From positions 1 to 33,365 of the IMG/VR virus record IMGVR_UViG_3300032087_000896: a stretch of DNA of 33,365 nucleotides. The stretch is one strand, 5' to 3'. Made by a program: the position numbers and the translations under genes. Under the pieces are notes generated by a model, which was not told where the DNA came from, made no database searches, and was given only the letters and a program-made list of their open reading frames with translations. The DNA is from a virus. Shown here piece by piece: positions 19,643 to 28,389 of this stretch. Each line of letters begins with the position of its first letter. The stretch's first letter is position 1.

Positions 19643-20506
19643 ATGTCTAATCAAATCACTACAGCTTTTGTACAACAGTATTCAAACAATGTACAAATGC
19701 TATCACAACAAAAAGGCTCTCTTCTTAGAAATGCTGTGGACACAGAAACAGTTGTTGGTAAAAATGCTTTCTTCGACCAAGTTGGCGTTGCAACAGCTGT
19801 TAAACGAGTATCAAGACATTCAGATACTCCACAAATCGATACTCCACACGCAAGAAGAAGAGTATCATTGGTAGATTACGAGTACGCTGATCTTATCGAC
19901 AATCAAGATAAGATTAGAACTCTTATCGATCCAACATCATCTTACGCTCAAGCTGCTGCTTTCGCAATGGGTAGAGCAATGGATGATGAAATCATCGCTG
20001 CTGCAAGTGGTACAGCGTTCACTGGTGAAACAGGAAGTACATCTACTGCTTTACCTGGAGGACAAGCTATCACTGAAAGTGGTACAGATGGATTAACAAT
20101 TGCAAAGTTACGTAATGCTAAAGAAATTATGGACAGCGCATCTGTAGATCCGTCAATTCCAAGATACATTGTTGTTGGACCAAAACAAATTTCTGATTTG
20201 TTAGGAACAACTCAAGTTACATCTTCTGACTTCAACACTGTTAAAGCGTTGGCGAACGGAGAAGTAAATCAGTTTCTTGGTTTTAACTTTATAACATCAA
20301 ACAGACTTACAATTGCATCATCTAAAAGATTATGTCTTGCGTTTGCATCTGATGGTATCAAGCTTGCATTAGGTCAAGATTTAATGACAAGAATTGATGA
20401 AAGATCAGACAAAGGTTATGCAACTCAAGTCTATGTGTGCATGAGTGTTGGAGCAACTAGAATGGAAGAAGAAAAAGTTGTTACAATCCAAGCACACGAA
20501 GCGTAA
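19643..20506 (+). CDS. Major capsid protein, 287 aa
   Basis: The sequence fits the HK97-fold capsid group of marine T7-like phages. An N-terminal arm (SNQITTAFVQQYSNNVQMLS) is followed by DTPHARRRVSLVDYEYADLI, then DSASVDPSIPRYIVVGPKQI and the C-terminal P-domain strand MSVGATRMEEEKVVTIQ. The length of 287 is on the short side but usual for the group. A strong ribosome binding site and an upstream leader point to high expression. The next gene is a probable decoration protein. Confidence 0.9.
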   Translation: MSNQITTAFVQQYSNNVQMLSQQKGSLLRNAVDTETVVGKNAFFDQVGVATAVKRVSRHSDTPQIDTPHARRRVSLVDYEYADLIDNQDKIRTLIDPTSSYAQAAAFAMGRAMDDEIIAAASGTAFTGETGSTSTALPGGQAITESGTDGLTIAKLRNAKEIMDSASVDPSIPRYIVVGPKQISDLLGTTQVTSSDFNTVKALANGEVNQFLGFNFITSNRLTIASSKRLCLAFASDGIKLALGQDLMTRIDERSDKGYATQVYVCMSVGATRMEEEKVVTIQAHEA

Positions 20507-20525
20507 TAATGGGAGGTAAATAATT

Positions 20526-20975
20526 ATGGCTAGTGTAAAAGGTGTAAACATCACAAACATAGACGCAACTCCTGTTGTTAAAATCGACAGTGAAAACTTC
20601 GGTGGAAAGATCAGAGTACAACATGATACGTACGAAGCATCTTCTCTCGCAAGTGGATCTGACATAACTGTTGCTAGAATTCCAACTAACGCAACAATCC
20701 ATGACGTTATCATCAAGTGTGATGCTCTTGGATCTGGTGTTACTTTGAAAGTAGGCGACAGTGGAGACGATGACAGATATATCACAGTTGTAGGTACTTG
20801 GAACGTAGCTGGACAATCTCAGTCAATGTTGGCTGGTAGTTCAACTGGTGCTCCAGTTCCAGCTGTAACTGGTTTAGGTTACAGAACAACTGCGGAAACT
20901 GATGTAGTGATAACTACTGGTGGCGCTGCTGCTACTGGTACTATCTTTGCATGGGTAATGTACTCTGTAGAGTAA
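20526..20975 (+). CDS. Decoration / head-stabilising protein, 149 aa
   Basis: It is beta-rich with glycine-serine turns (GGKIRVQHDTYEASSLASGS, then TNATIHDVIIKCDALGSGVT and LKVGDSGDDDRYI). GLGYRTTAETDVVITTGGAA and a C-terminal strand, FAWVMYSVE, close the domain. It follows the capsid gene with its own GGGAGG. This is the usual place and shape of capsid decoration or cement proteins. The family is not identified further. Confidence 0.65.
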   Translation: MASVKGVNITNIDATPVVKIDSENFGGKIRVQHDTYEASSLASGSDITVARIPTNATIHDVIIKCDALGSGVTLKVGDSGDDDRYITVVGTWNVAGQSQSMLAGSSTGAPVPAVTGLGYRTTAETDVVITTGGAAATGTIFAWVMYSVE

Positions 20976-20989
20976 TCTGCAATTAGGCT

Positions 20990-21006
20990 TGGCGGCTAGT
21001 CCGCCA
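20990..21006 (+). terminator. GC-rich hairpin after the capsid/decoration pair
   Basis: TGGCGG (20990-20995) pairs with CCGCCA (21001-21006) around CTAGT. It is a strong stem in AT-rich surroundings, but it is not followed by a T-run. It may slow transcription or protect the 3' end of the capsid message, lowering expression of the tail genes behind it. Confidence 0.5.
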
Positions 21007-21019
21007 GGCTGCAAAATTC

Positions 21020-21256
21020 ATGAAATATATTTTGATTTTATATATGTGCAGCATGATTAACAATTCATGTCCAACAAGTACAATAGCTGGTTATGAATTC
21101 AATACACACTATGACTGTGTTGATGCTGGTTATGCTATTGCTCAAAAGACATTTAGAAATTTAAAAGATTACGAAGAATATCAAAGAGAAATTATAGAAA
21201 AAAATAAATTAGTAATAAAATTCGAGTGTAAAGAAATTAAAGGAGAACAAACATAA
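21020..21256 (+). CDS. Small exported Cys-rich protein, 78 aa
   Basis: A hydrophobic N-terminus (MKYILILYMCSMINNSC) looks like a signal peptide or anchor. The body has four cysteines in all, including YDCVDAGYAIAQKTF and FECKEIKG. The YDC..AGYA pattern recurs in small marine phage proteins of unknown function. It stands between the capsid and tail-tube genes with a one-base overlap to the latter. It may be a periplasmic host-directed protein rather than a virion part. Confidence 0.6.
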   Translation: MKYILILYMCSMINNSCPTSTIAGYEFNTHYDCVDAGYAIAQKTFRNLKDYEEYQREIIEKNKLVIKFECKEIKGEQT

Positions 21257-21834
21257 TGGCATCTGTAGTAGATATGTGTAATTCAGCATTAAATTTGCTG
21301 GGTGCATCAACAATCTCAGCTTTGACTGACGATAGTAAAAACGCAAGACTTTGTAATCAAAGATATGAACCAGTAAGAAATAGAGTATTTAGATCGCATG
21401 CTTGGAATTGTTTAACTAAAAGAGTTCAGTTAGCTCAAGATAGTACAGCTCCTGTTGTTGAATATGCTAATCAATATACTTTACCAGCAGATTGTTTAAG
21501 AGTTTTAAAAATTCATACAGGATCTACAGATAGCATAGAAAGTTCTATTGATTATAAAATAGAAGGTAAAAAAGTTAAAACAAATGAAGGTACTGTTTAT
21601 TTAGTTTATATTGCAATTGATACAGATCCAAATAATTACGATGTGTATTTACAAGAAGCAATCTCTCATCAACTTGCTGCAGACATAGCTTACGCAGTTA
21701 CAAATAATGCAACGCTTGCAAATAATTATATGGCTAGAGCAGATGAAAGATTAAGAGAAGCTAGATTTATAGATGCAACAGAAAATAGTTTAGGAACAAT
21801 TGAAAGTAACGAATTTACTGACGCGAGGTTATAG
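21256..21834 (+). CDS. Tail tubular protein A (gp11-like), 192 aa
   Basis: The blocks DMCNSALNLLGASTISALTD, then RLCNQRYEPVRNRVFRSHAW and ANQYTLPADCLRVLKIH, are the signature of T7 gp11-type adaptors between the portal and the nozzle. The Tyr-Glu-Pro-Val-Arg and Leu-Pro-Ala-Asp-Cys-Leu-Arg stretches are the most telling. It is translated with the next gene through an overlapping stop and start (TAGTG). Confidence 0.9.
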   Translation: MASVVDMCNSALNLLGASTISALTDDSKNARLCNQRYEPVRNRVFRSHAWNCLTKRVQLAQDSTAPVVEYANQYTLPADCLRVLKIHTGSTDSIESSIDYKIEGKKVKTNEGTVYLVYIAIDTDPNNYDVYLQEAISHQLAADIAYAVTNNATLANNYMARADERLREARFIDATENSLGTIESNEFTDARL

Positions 21835-23603
21835 TGCCTAGAATAACTTTAGCATTAAACTCTTTTGTCTCTGGAGAATTTTCTGCCAAGATGGACGGCA
21901 GAATAGATTTTGAAAAATATTCTTCAGCAACAAAAACTTTAGAAAATTTTTTAGTATCTCCTCAAGGAGCTGCATCGAGAAGAGTTGGTACACAACATAT
22001 TGCTGAAGTTAAAGATAGTACAAAGAAAACAAGATTAATACCTTTTGAGTTCTCAACTACTCAAACTTATATTTTAGAATTTGGCGATCAGTACATAAGA
22101 TTTTTTAAAGACAAAGGACAAATATTATCTGGTGGATCTGCATATGAAATAGCTTCACCTTATTTAGAAGCAGAATTATTTGATATAAAATTTGCACAGT
22201 CTGCTGACGTTATGTATTTATGTCATCCAAATCATGATGTAAGAAAACTATCAAGAACTGGACACACAAGCTGGACCTTATCAACTGTTTCTTTTACTGG
22301 ATCACCTTCTCCAGGATTATCTGGATCTGATAATAGACCAAGCTGTGTTTCATTCTTTGAACAAAGATTAGTATTTGCAAACACAAATAATAATCCTCAA
22401 AGCTTATGGTTTTCTAAAGCTGGAGATTACGAAAATTTTACAACTGGTACTAATGCTGCGGATGCAATGATTTATACAATTGCTTCAAATCAGGTTAATG
22501 CCATTCAATATTTAAAAGCAGTAAGAACTTTAATTGTAGGCACATCAGGAGGAGAATTTACAGTTTCTGCAGATGGTACAGATGCAAGTATAACTCCAAC
22601 GAATGTAACTATTAAAAGACAAAGTTCTTTTGGATCCGCTGGTGTCGATGCTATTCCAGCTGGTAATGCAATATTGTTTTTACAAAAAGCTAAAAGAAAA
22701 ATTAGAGAACTAGCTTATAACTTTGATAGTGATGGTTATGTTGCACCTGATTTAACTATATTAAATGAAAGTGTAACTGCTTCTGGTATTAATCAGATGG
22801 CTTATCAACAAGAACCTGACAGTATTATCTGGTGTGTTAGAGATGATGGCGTATTAGCTGGTTTAACTTATCAAAGAGCAGAAAATGTAACTGCTTGGCA
22901 TAGACATATATTTGGTGGTGCTTTTGGATCTGGTAATGCAGTTTGTGAAAGTGCAGCATCTATATCAGGAACTCTGACTGAAGATGAGTTATGGGTTATT
23001 GTAAAAAGAACAATTAATGGTGCTACAAAAAGATACGTAGAGTGTTTCTCATCTTTTGATTTTGACGAAACAGATGCAACAAGTTTTAGATTTTTAGATA
23101 GTCATTTGACTTATAGCGGCTCTGCAACAACAACCTTGAGTGGTCTATCTCATTTAGAAGGCCAGACTGTTTCTATCCTAGCGGATGGATCAGTCCATGC
23201 AGATAAAACTGTTAGCTCTGGCTCAATAACTTTAGATCGATCGGTTACAAAAGCAGTTGTTGGTTTATCTTACGATAGTGTTTTACAAACTATGAGAATA
23301 GAAGGCGGAGCTGCCGAAGGAACTTCTCAAGGTAAAACAAAAAGAATTAGTAAAGTAGTATTAAGATTATTTGAAACTGTTGGTGTAAAAGTTGGACCAA
23401 GTTTAACAGAATTAGAAACAATTCCTTTTAGAACAACATCAAGCTCAATGTCATCACCAGTAGATACATTGCTTGCTGGAGACAAAGAAATAGAATTTAG
23501 AGATGATTATAACTCAGACGGATTTATATTTATAAAACAAGATCAGCCTTTACCATGTTCGATCTTAGCAATATATCCAACTCTAGTTACATCGGATGGT
23601 TAA
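21834..23603 (+). CDS. Tail tubular protein B (gp12-like nozzle), 589 aa
   Basis: The gene starts with GTG, overlapping the preceding stop by one base. PRITLALNSFVSGEFSAKMD, then LENFLVSPQGAASRRVGTQH and IPFEFSTTQTYILEFGDQYI, mark the T7 gp12 family. The middle is a beta-propeller-like nozzle body (CHPNHDVRKLSRTGHTSWTL). The length is shorter than T7 gp12 but normal for marine podoviruses. Fibres are expected to attach at the interface with tail protein A. Confidence 0.9.
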   Translation: MPRITLALNSFVSGEFSAKMDGRIDFEKYSSATKTLENFLVSPQGAASRRVGTQHIAEVKDSTKKTRLIPFEFSTTQTYILEFGDQYIRFFKDKGQILSGGSAYEIASPYLEAELFDIKFAQSADVMYLCHPNHDVRKLSRTGHTSWTLSTVSFTGSPSPGLSGSDNRPSCVSFFEQRLVFANTNNNPQSLWFSKAGDYENFTTGTNAADAMIYTIASNQVNAIQYLKAVRTLIVGTSGGEFTVSADGTDASITPTNVTIKRQSSFGSAGVDAIPAGNAILFLQKAKRKIRELAYNFDSDGYVAPDLTILNESVTASGINQMAYQQEPDSIIWCVRDDGVLAGLTYQRAENVTAWHRHIFGGAFGSGNAVCESAASISGTLTEDELWVIVKRTINGATKRYVECFSSFDFDETDATSFRFLDSHLTYSGSATTTLSGLSHLEGQTVSILADGSVHADKTVSSGSITLDRSVTKAVVGLSYDSVLQTMRIEGGAAEGTSQGKTKRISKVVLRLFETVGVKVGPSLTELETIPFRTTSSSMSSPVDTLLAGDKEIEFRDDYNSDGFIFIKQDQPLPCSILAIYPTLVTSDG

Positions 23604-24057
23604 TTATAAAATTATTCCTTATGAAAGAAGTCATGCTGACGAAATCATAACATTTGGAATGAACGAAAAATTATTAGAAAATGATGCAAGCGCTGAAGAA
23701 GGTAGGATCGATTATGGAATTCCTGGTCTGTCATTTACTTTATTGGCTGACAATAACATCGTTCTTTGTGGTGGCGTTACTCCTTTATGGGATGGAGTGG
23801 CTGAAGGCTGGGTTATTGCATCAAAAAGAATATTTGAGCACAAAATTAAATCAGTATCTTCAATCAAAAAAAGATTAGATTTACTTTGTTACAACAATAA
23901 CATTTGGCGATTACAAACTTCAGTAAAAGAAAATTTTAAAACTGGAGTACGATTTGCTGAATGGCTTGGATTAAAAAAAGAAGGTCTTATGCTTATGTAT
24001 GGACCTGACAAAACTAACTATTACAGGATGGCAAAAATATATGAGCTTCATAGGTGA
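23596..24057 (+). CDS. Internal virion protein A-like (GNAT-fold), 153 aa
   Basis: The sequence KIIPYERSHADEIITFGMNE, then NIVLCGGVTPLWDGVAEGWV and NFKTGVRFAEWLGLKKEGLM, has the order of an acetyltransferase-like fold. The stretches around GGV and GWVI stand where such enzymes hold their core strands. T7-like marine phages place such a protein after the nozzle gene, where T7 has gp13. It may be structural and catalytically dead, since the Q/RxxGxG/A acetyl-CoA loop is not visible. It overlaps both neighbours. Confidence 0.65.
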   Translation: MVNYKIIPYERSHADEIITFGMNEKLLENDASAEEGRIDYGIPGLSFTLLADNNIVLCGGVTPLWDGVAEGWVIASKRIFEHKIKSVSSIKKRLDLLCYNNNIWRLQTSVKENFKTGVRFAEWLGLKKEGLMLMYGPDKTNYYRMAKIYELHR

Positions 24058-24490
24058 TTTCGCTAGTGCTGGTGCAGCACGATCAATAAGTAATTACAAT
24101 TCACAATTAACTTATCAGCAAGCACAATACGCTAGAAAAAAAGCTGAGAATAATAAAAAATATTATAATCAAGTAACTTTACCTTTATTAAAAAAAGATC
24201 AAGAAGCAAACAGATCAAATTTATTTGTAAATATTTTAAGATCAGGTGCAGAGTTTAGAGAAGGTACAACACCTTATGAAGTCATGCTTGAGAACAATAT
24301 TAACCAAGCATTTAATTTAGTTGTTGCAGATTATAATTCAGAAATGGATTACGAAGATCAAATCAATCAATCTTTATTATTAGAAAGTAAATCTATCGGT
24401 GAAAGAGAAGCTGGTAGAATACAATCAAGAGCATTGATGGCTAAAGGTGTCGGAAGTTTATTAACAACTGGTTACAATATGAGGAGTTAA
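24041..24490 (+). CDS. Internal virion protein B-like (gp14-like), 149 aa
   Basis: The start at 24041 (MSFIGDFASAGAARSISNYN) is chosen because it gives a small overlap and a typical start for this family; an in-frame ATG at 23999 is less likely. The protein is helical and Gln/Asn/Ala-rich (YQQAQYARKKAENNKKYYNQ), with a C-terminal KGVGSLLTTGYNMRS. In T7-like phages a short gp14-type protein in this place forms part of the ejected trans-envelope channel. The call rests on position and composition. Confidence 0.6.
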   Translation: MSFIGDFASAGAARSISNYNSQLTYQQAQYARKKAENNKKYYNQVTLPLLKKDQEANRSNLFVNILRSGAEFREGTTPYEVMLENNINQAFNLVVADYNSEMDYEDQINQSLLLESKSIGEREAGRIQSRALMAKGVGSLLTTGYNMRS

Positions 24491-24492
24491 TT

Positions 24493-26121
24493 ATGGCTAG
24501 ATTAAAAGTAGAAGAAATTAATGCTAGAGTAAATCAAGGACAAACTCCTAACTTATCTGCAGTAAAAATACCATTAAGTTTAGCAACTGTTCAATCTGCT
24601 GGATTTGGTTCTGTAGGTGCAGCTGTAGAAAAAATATATAAAGATCAAAAAGACCAAGAAGATAACAATGAATTTTTTGAAATAACAAAAGATTTAAATC
24701 CTAAAATTTTAGAAAGTTTTTCTAAATATAAAAAATTTACCAATTCAAAATCAGCCTTAGAAGGTTTTTCAAATGATATTGCATACAGTAATTTTAAAGA
24801 ATTAGGATCTAACAACGCTGTTAAAAAAAAATTACAAAAATATTTAAATAAAACAAATCAAGAATATTCATTAAAATTATTAGGTGAAGTTTACGACAAT
24901 TCTATAACTCTTGCTAAATCTAATGATAAAAAAGAATTAGATGGTTTAGTACAAACATTAGGTAGTGGCGATAATGCTGCTATACCTTTTGCTAAAAGAG
25001 ATTTTGAAAATTATTTTACTAGAAGAGATAAGTTACAATTACACGGACCAGAAGGATTAGCTAAATTAAAAGAAGACAAACTACTAGAAATAAAAGAACT
25101 TCAATATATTAACGCAGCTAAAAACAGACAAATTAATTTATTTGATGCAAATACAAGAGCTGCATTAAATAATGAATTAAATGAAGATATTGCTAAATCT
25201 GTTATTGAATATGCTAGAAACGCTGATTTGTCTGATACAATAAAAAAATTAGATGATGAAAAATTTAGAGAAAAAAAAGATTTGGCTCAAAAGGTTGTTA
25301 ATTTTACATCTTTTTTAACTTCTTATAATGACTACTTAATAAATAGAAGTGATGAGACTTATTCTAAAAAACCATCTATAGATGACCTTTACGATGCTAA
25401 ACAAGCTGGTGCTTTAAGTTCTGCACAATTTAATACTTTAATTAAATTTTATAATACAGCTATTCCACAATCAGATGAATTTGTAGAAGAGATAGTTAAT
25501 GCACAATTAAGTATTGCTGAAACTGTTGAAGATTTAGATCAAATACAAAATGATATTAATTTAAATGAAAAGTTTGCTTCTAAATTATCTCCAGAAGGAA
25601 TTATTAAATATAATAAAATTTTAGATAAATACAAAGAAGATACAGAATTTTCAAGAAATCATAAATTTTTTACAAAACAATTAAAGAATGTAACTGGTTA
25701 TGTAAATGAAACTTTGCAAATGATTTCTTTACCTGGAATGTCTAATCAAGACGAAGAAAAAAGACAAAATCAAATGAAGGCAACTACATTGCTTAATGAA
25801 TATAATAGTCTTGTTTTAGATAGAGATTTTTCGCCAGAAGATGCCTACGCTCAAGTTATTAAAAGATTACAATCAGAACAATTGCCTAGATTACAAGATA
25901 TGGCTCAACCGAGTGGTGTTGCAATAAATTACGAACAAGGATTACAAGATGATCCAACTAAATTTTTTGAAAAATTAAGAACAGATGCAGCAAATGGTTA
26001 TAACTTAAATACAAAAGATATTAGTTTGTACATAAGTGATTTAGAAAAAATTGACAGACTAGAAGATGTTTTTAAAGCAAGAGTGAGCATAATAAAAAGT
26101 AAAGACGAGGCATTTAAATAA
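24493..26121 (+). CDS. Internal/ejection protein (gp15-like position), 542 aa
   Basis: The sequence is long, charged and mostly helical, with few aromatic residues and no membrane segment. The N-terminus (MARLKVEEINARVNQGQTPN) is the kind found in marine gp15-position proteins. It is followed by coil-like stretches such as NEDIAKSVIEYARNADLSDT and AETVEDLDQIQNDINLNEKF. Its place between gp14-like and the larger ejection genes suggests a periplasmic tunnel subunit released with the DNA. No catalytic motif is seen. The start lies two bases after the previous stop. Confidence 0.6.
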   Translation: MARLKVEEINARVNQGQTPNLSAVKIPLSLATVQSAGFGSVGAAVEKIYKDQKDQEDNNEFFEITKDLNPKILESFSKYKKFTNSKSALEGFSNDIAYSNFKELGSNNAVKKKLQKYLNKTNQEYSLKLLGEVYDNSITLAKSNDKKELDGLVQTLGSGDNAAIPFAKRDFENYFTRRDKLQLHGPEGLAKLKEDKLLEIKELQYINAAKNRQINLFDANTRAALNNELNEDIAKSVIEYARNADLSDTIKKLDDEKFREKKDLAQKVVNFTSFLTSYNDYLINRSDETYSKKPSIDDLYDAKQAGALSSAQFNTLIKFYNTAIPQSDEFVEEIVNAQLSIAETVEDLDQIQNDINLNEKFASKLSPEGIIKYNKILDKYKEDTEFSRNHKFFTKQLKNVTGYVNETLQMISLPGMSNQDEEKRQNQMKATTLLNEYNSLVLDRDFSPEDAYAQVIKRLQSEQLPRLQDMAQPSGVAINYEQGLQDDPTKFFEKLRTDAANGYNLNTKDISLYISDLEKIDRLEDVFKARVSIIKSKDEAFK

Positions 26122-28109
26122 TGGAAGACTTTAATATTATTGACGATTTTATACAGGACCAAAATAAAAAAAATTTTTATAACAGTAATGCTTATAAAAC
26201 TCTAAAAGCAAACAATATTGATACTGCTAAGTTAGAAGGTATTAATCCTGATCCTGAAGCTGGAGAAGTTAAATTTAAAGATACATCAGAAGAAGAAAAA
26301 AATTCTTTTGCTACTGATGCTTTAGATTTCGTGGGTGATGTATTAAAAGAAGATTTAATTGCAATTACAAAAGGTGGAGTAAATGCAGTTCAAGCTCTAA
26401 ACAATATGATCGCTTTTGTAGGTTATGGCAACAATCCATTACCTGAAGATAGCATGTTTAGATTTGTAAATGAAAAAGCAGATGCACAAAAAGAAAAATT
26501 AAATCAGTTACAAGAAGAATTAGACAATCCTTTTTTAATGCAACTGCAAGCAATGATATTACAAGATGCTGCTTACACTGCTCCAATATATAAAAAATTA
26601 ACAAGCATAGGAGTTCCAAGATCAAAAGCTATGCCAATAGCATTTGGTTTAGGTGGAGCTTTAGCGTTTGATAAAACAGAAAGTTTATTTGTAGATACAA
26701 ATGCAGTTAATGGATTAAAAGAAGTAGCTTCTATAAATGAAGATAGTCCAGCTGGAGAAATTTACGATAAAACAATTCAAGCTCTTGAATATGGATCTCT
26801 TGGTTATCTTGGTGATAAAATTTTTTCTGGTTTAAAAAAATTAAAAAATGTTAAAGCAAAACAAGGACAACAACTTGCTGCTACAACTGCAGCAACCGCA
26901 ACAATTGCTGGTTTTGCTCCAGAAGCAGAAGCCTCTCCAATTGGTGTACTTGGACAAAAATTAATTAAAGAAGGTGGAAAAAAAATAGTAGGTATATCCA
27001 AACAACAAGGTGATAAAGTTCCTACAACATTTGAACAAAGAATATTTGCAAAAACTTTTGAAGATAATTTTAAGAATAATCCAAATATTACAAATTTTAA
27101 AGTAGATGATAGTTTTGGAAAATTTGGTGATAATATTGAAAGAAATTTAGATGTTGAAATTTTAACAAAACCAGGATTTGACAATAATACTTTAATTAAA
27201 ACAGCGGTTAATGCAGCAGAAAAAGAAAATCAAGAAGCGGTTATTGTTGCATCATCATCTATAGATAAAGTAAATGCAACTCCATCAGTTTCTATAAATT
27301 TTAAAAATAATTTATATAAATCAAATATAGAAGATTTAATTAGTGAATTAGATAATGACTTTGGTTTTAAAGAAGGTTTTACAGCTAAAACAAAATTATT
27401 AACTAAAGAAGGTCTGCCATTTACTATGGAGTTTCCAACTCCTGATAGACAGTTAGTTGATAATATTAAAAAATTATATCCAGTAACAACAGAATTTAAT
27501 AAAGCTGGTTTTCTGTTACCAGATGGAACTGTTGTTAATATGAACAGACAAACAAATATTAAAGGTGGAGCTGTAGAACATAGAGACGCTGCGGTTAGAG
27601 CGATGGGTGGTGCAAAACCTGGAACTGCAGAACAACTTTATGACTTCATGCAAAAAACAAATGCAATAAGAATTTCACCTTATGGCAATAGAATGTTTGG
27701 CCAGATATATCATAAACCAACAAAAGCTCAGATTGATACTATAAGAAAAATGAATGAAGCTGGTTATGACGAAATTATCATTGATGCTTACGATCCTGGA
27801 ATGGGTGCTGAAATGAATTTATTTATTAATAAGCCTGAAAGATCAGTTAATAAGGTATATGAATTGTTAAAAGGTGAAAAGTTTGATGCAGCTAAATTAG
27901 AACAAACTTTTGATGCACAGACTTTAGACGTTAAGGAATATGCTGGAATTAGAAGTATGTACATTCCTGATTTTTCTAATATAAAAGCTGAAGACTTTGC
28001 TAAAAAAGTTTTAGAAATTGATAAAAAATACGGCAAAGATTTTGAAGTAAATGCAGAGCTTTTTGATCTTAACGTAATAACTAAAAAAGATTATGGCAAA
28101 TACAGATAA
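26121..28109 (+). CDS. Ejection protein with polyvalent-type C-terminal domain, 662 aa
   Basis: Residues 1-240 are helical, with IAITKGGVNAVQALNNMIAF and an LGGALAF segment. A hydrophobic Ala/Thr stretch follows at about 252-272 (LAATTAATATIAGFAPEAEA). A second region (about 300-660) contains AGFLLPDGTVVNMN (462-475), VEHRDAAV (485-492) and TNAIRISPYGN (513-523). This AGFLLPDG...hR...aiRi pattern is that of a large polyvalent protein-associated domain, carried by proteins that phages and plasmids inject with DNA. The enzymatic role of such domains is unknown. It probably enters the host during infection. Confidence 0.6.
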   Translation: MEDFNIIDDFIQDQNKKNFYNSNAYKTLKANNIDTAKLEGINPDPEAGEVKFKDTSEEEKNSFATDALDFVGDVLKEDLIAITKGGVNAVQALNNMIAFVGYGNNPLPEDSMFRFVNEKADAQKEKLNQLQEELDNPFLMQLQAMILQDAAYTAPIYKKLTSIGVPRSKAMPIAFGLGGALAFDKTESLFVDTNAVNGLKEVASINEDSPAGEIYDKTIQALEYGSLGYLGDKIFSGLKKLKNVKAKQGQQLAATTAATATIAGFAPEAEASPIGVLGQKLIKEGGKKIVGISKQQGDKVPTTFEQRIFAKTFEDNFKNNPNITNFKVDDSFGKFGDNIERNLDVEILTKPGFDNNTLIKTAVNAAEKENQEAVIVASSSIDKVNATPSVSINFKNNLYKSNIEDLISELDNDFGFKEGFTAKTKLLTKEGLPFTMEFPTPDRQLVDNIKKLYPVTTEFNKAGFLLPDGTVVNMNRQTNIKGGAVEHRDAAVRAMGGAKPGTAEQLYDFMQKTNAIRISPYGNRMFGQIYHKPTKAQIDTIRKMNEAGYDEIIIDAYDPGMGAEMNLFINKPERSVNKVYELLKGEKFDAAKLEQTFDAQTLDVKEYAGIRSMYIPDFSNIKAEDFAKKVLEIDKKYGKDFEVNAELFDLNVITKKDYGKYR

Positions 28110-28278
28110 CAAAAACATTCTTAAAAGGATGTATGATACAATCATGAAAGAAGGAGGACCAACTGGTCCGATTAGTCAATCGTTGGTTGATCTGTATGAA
28201 AAAGATTTAACTCTTCCAGAAGAGAATAAAGTTAATGTTCAGTTTTTAAATAAGTCAAAAAACCAAGAGCAAAAGTAA
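28093..28278 (+). CDS. Small hypothetical protein, 61 aa
   Basis: The product is polar and highly charged (NILKRMYDTIMKEGGPTGPI, then SQSLVDLYEKDLTLPEENKV), with a basic tail. The start lies 17 bases inside the previous gene, the overlap typical of this genome. A 111-base gap with a terminator follows. No family is recognised. It may be a minor internal protein. Confidence 0.5.
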   Translation: MANTDNKNILKRMYDTIMKEGGPTGPISQSLVDLYEKDLTLPEENKVNVQFLNKSKNQEQK

Positions 28279-28340
28279 CATACTATATAAGATAGTATAA
28301 AAAATAATATTATTTCACAAACGACAAAAAAAGCGTAATA

Positions 28341-28367
28341 AACAAATATCCTCATATATTTGTTTTT
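28341..28367 (+). terminator. Rho-independent-type terminator inside the ejection cluster
   Basis: AACAAATAT (28341-28349) pairs perfectly with ATATTTGTT (28356-28364) around CCTCAT, and the T-run continues to 28367. The stem is AT-rich, so it is moderate in strength. A second, upstream hairpin (TACTAT...ATAGTA) lies at about 28282-28298. The 111 bases between 28278 and 28390 hold no gene. Confidence 0.6.
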
Positions 28368-28389
28368 ACAAAAATAAAAATTTCAAAAC

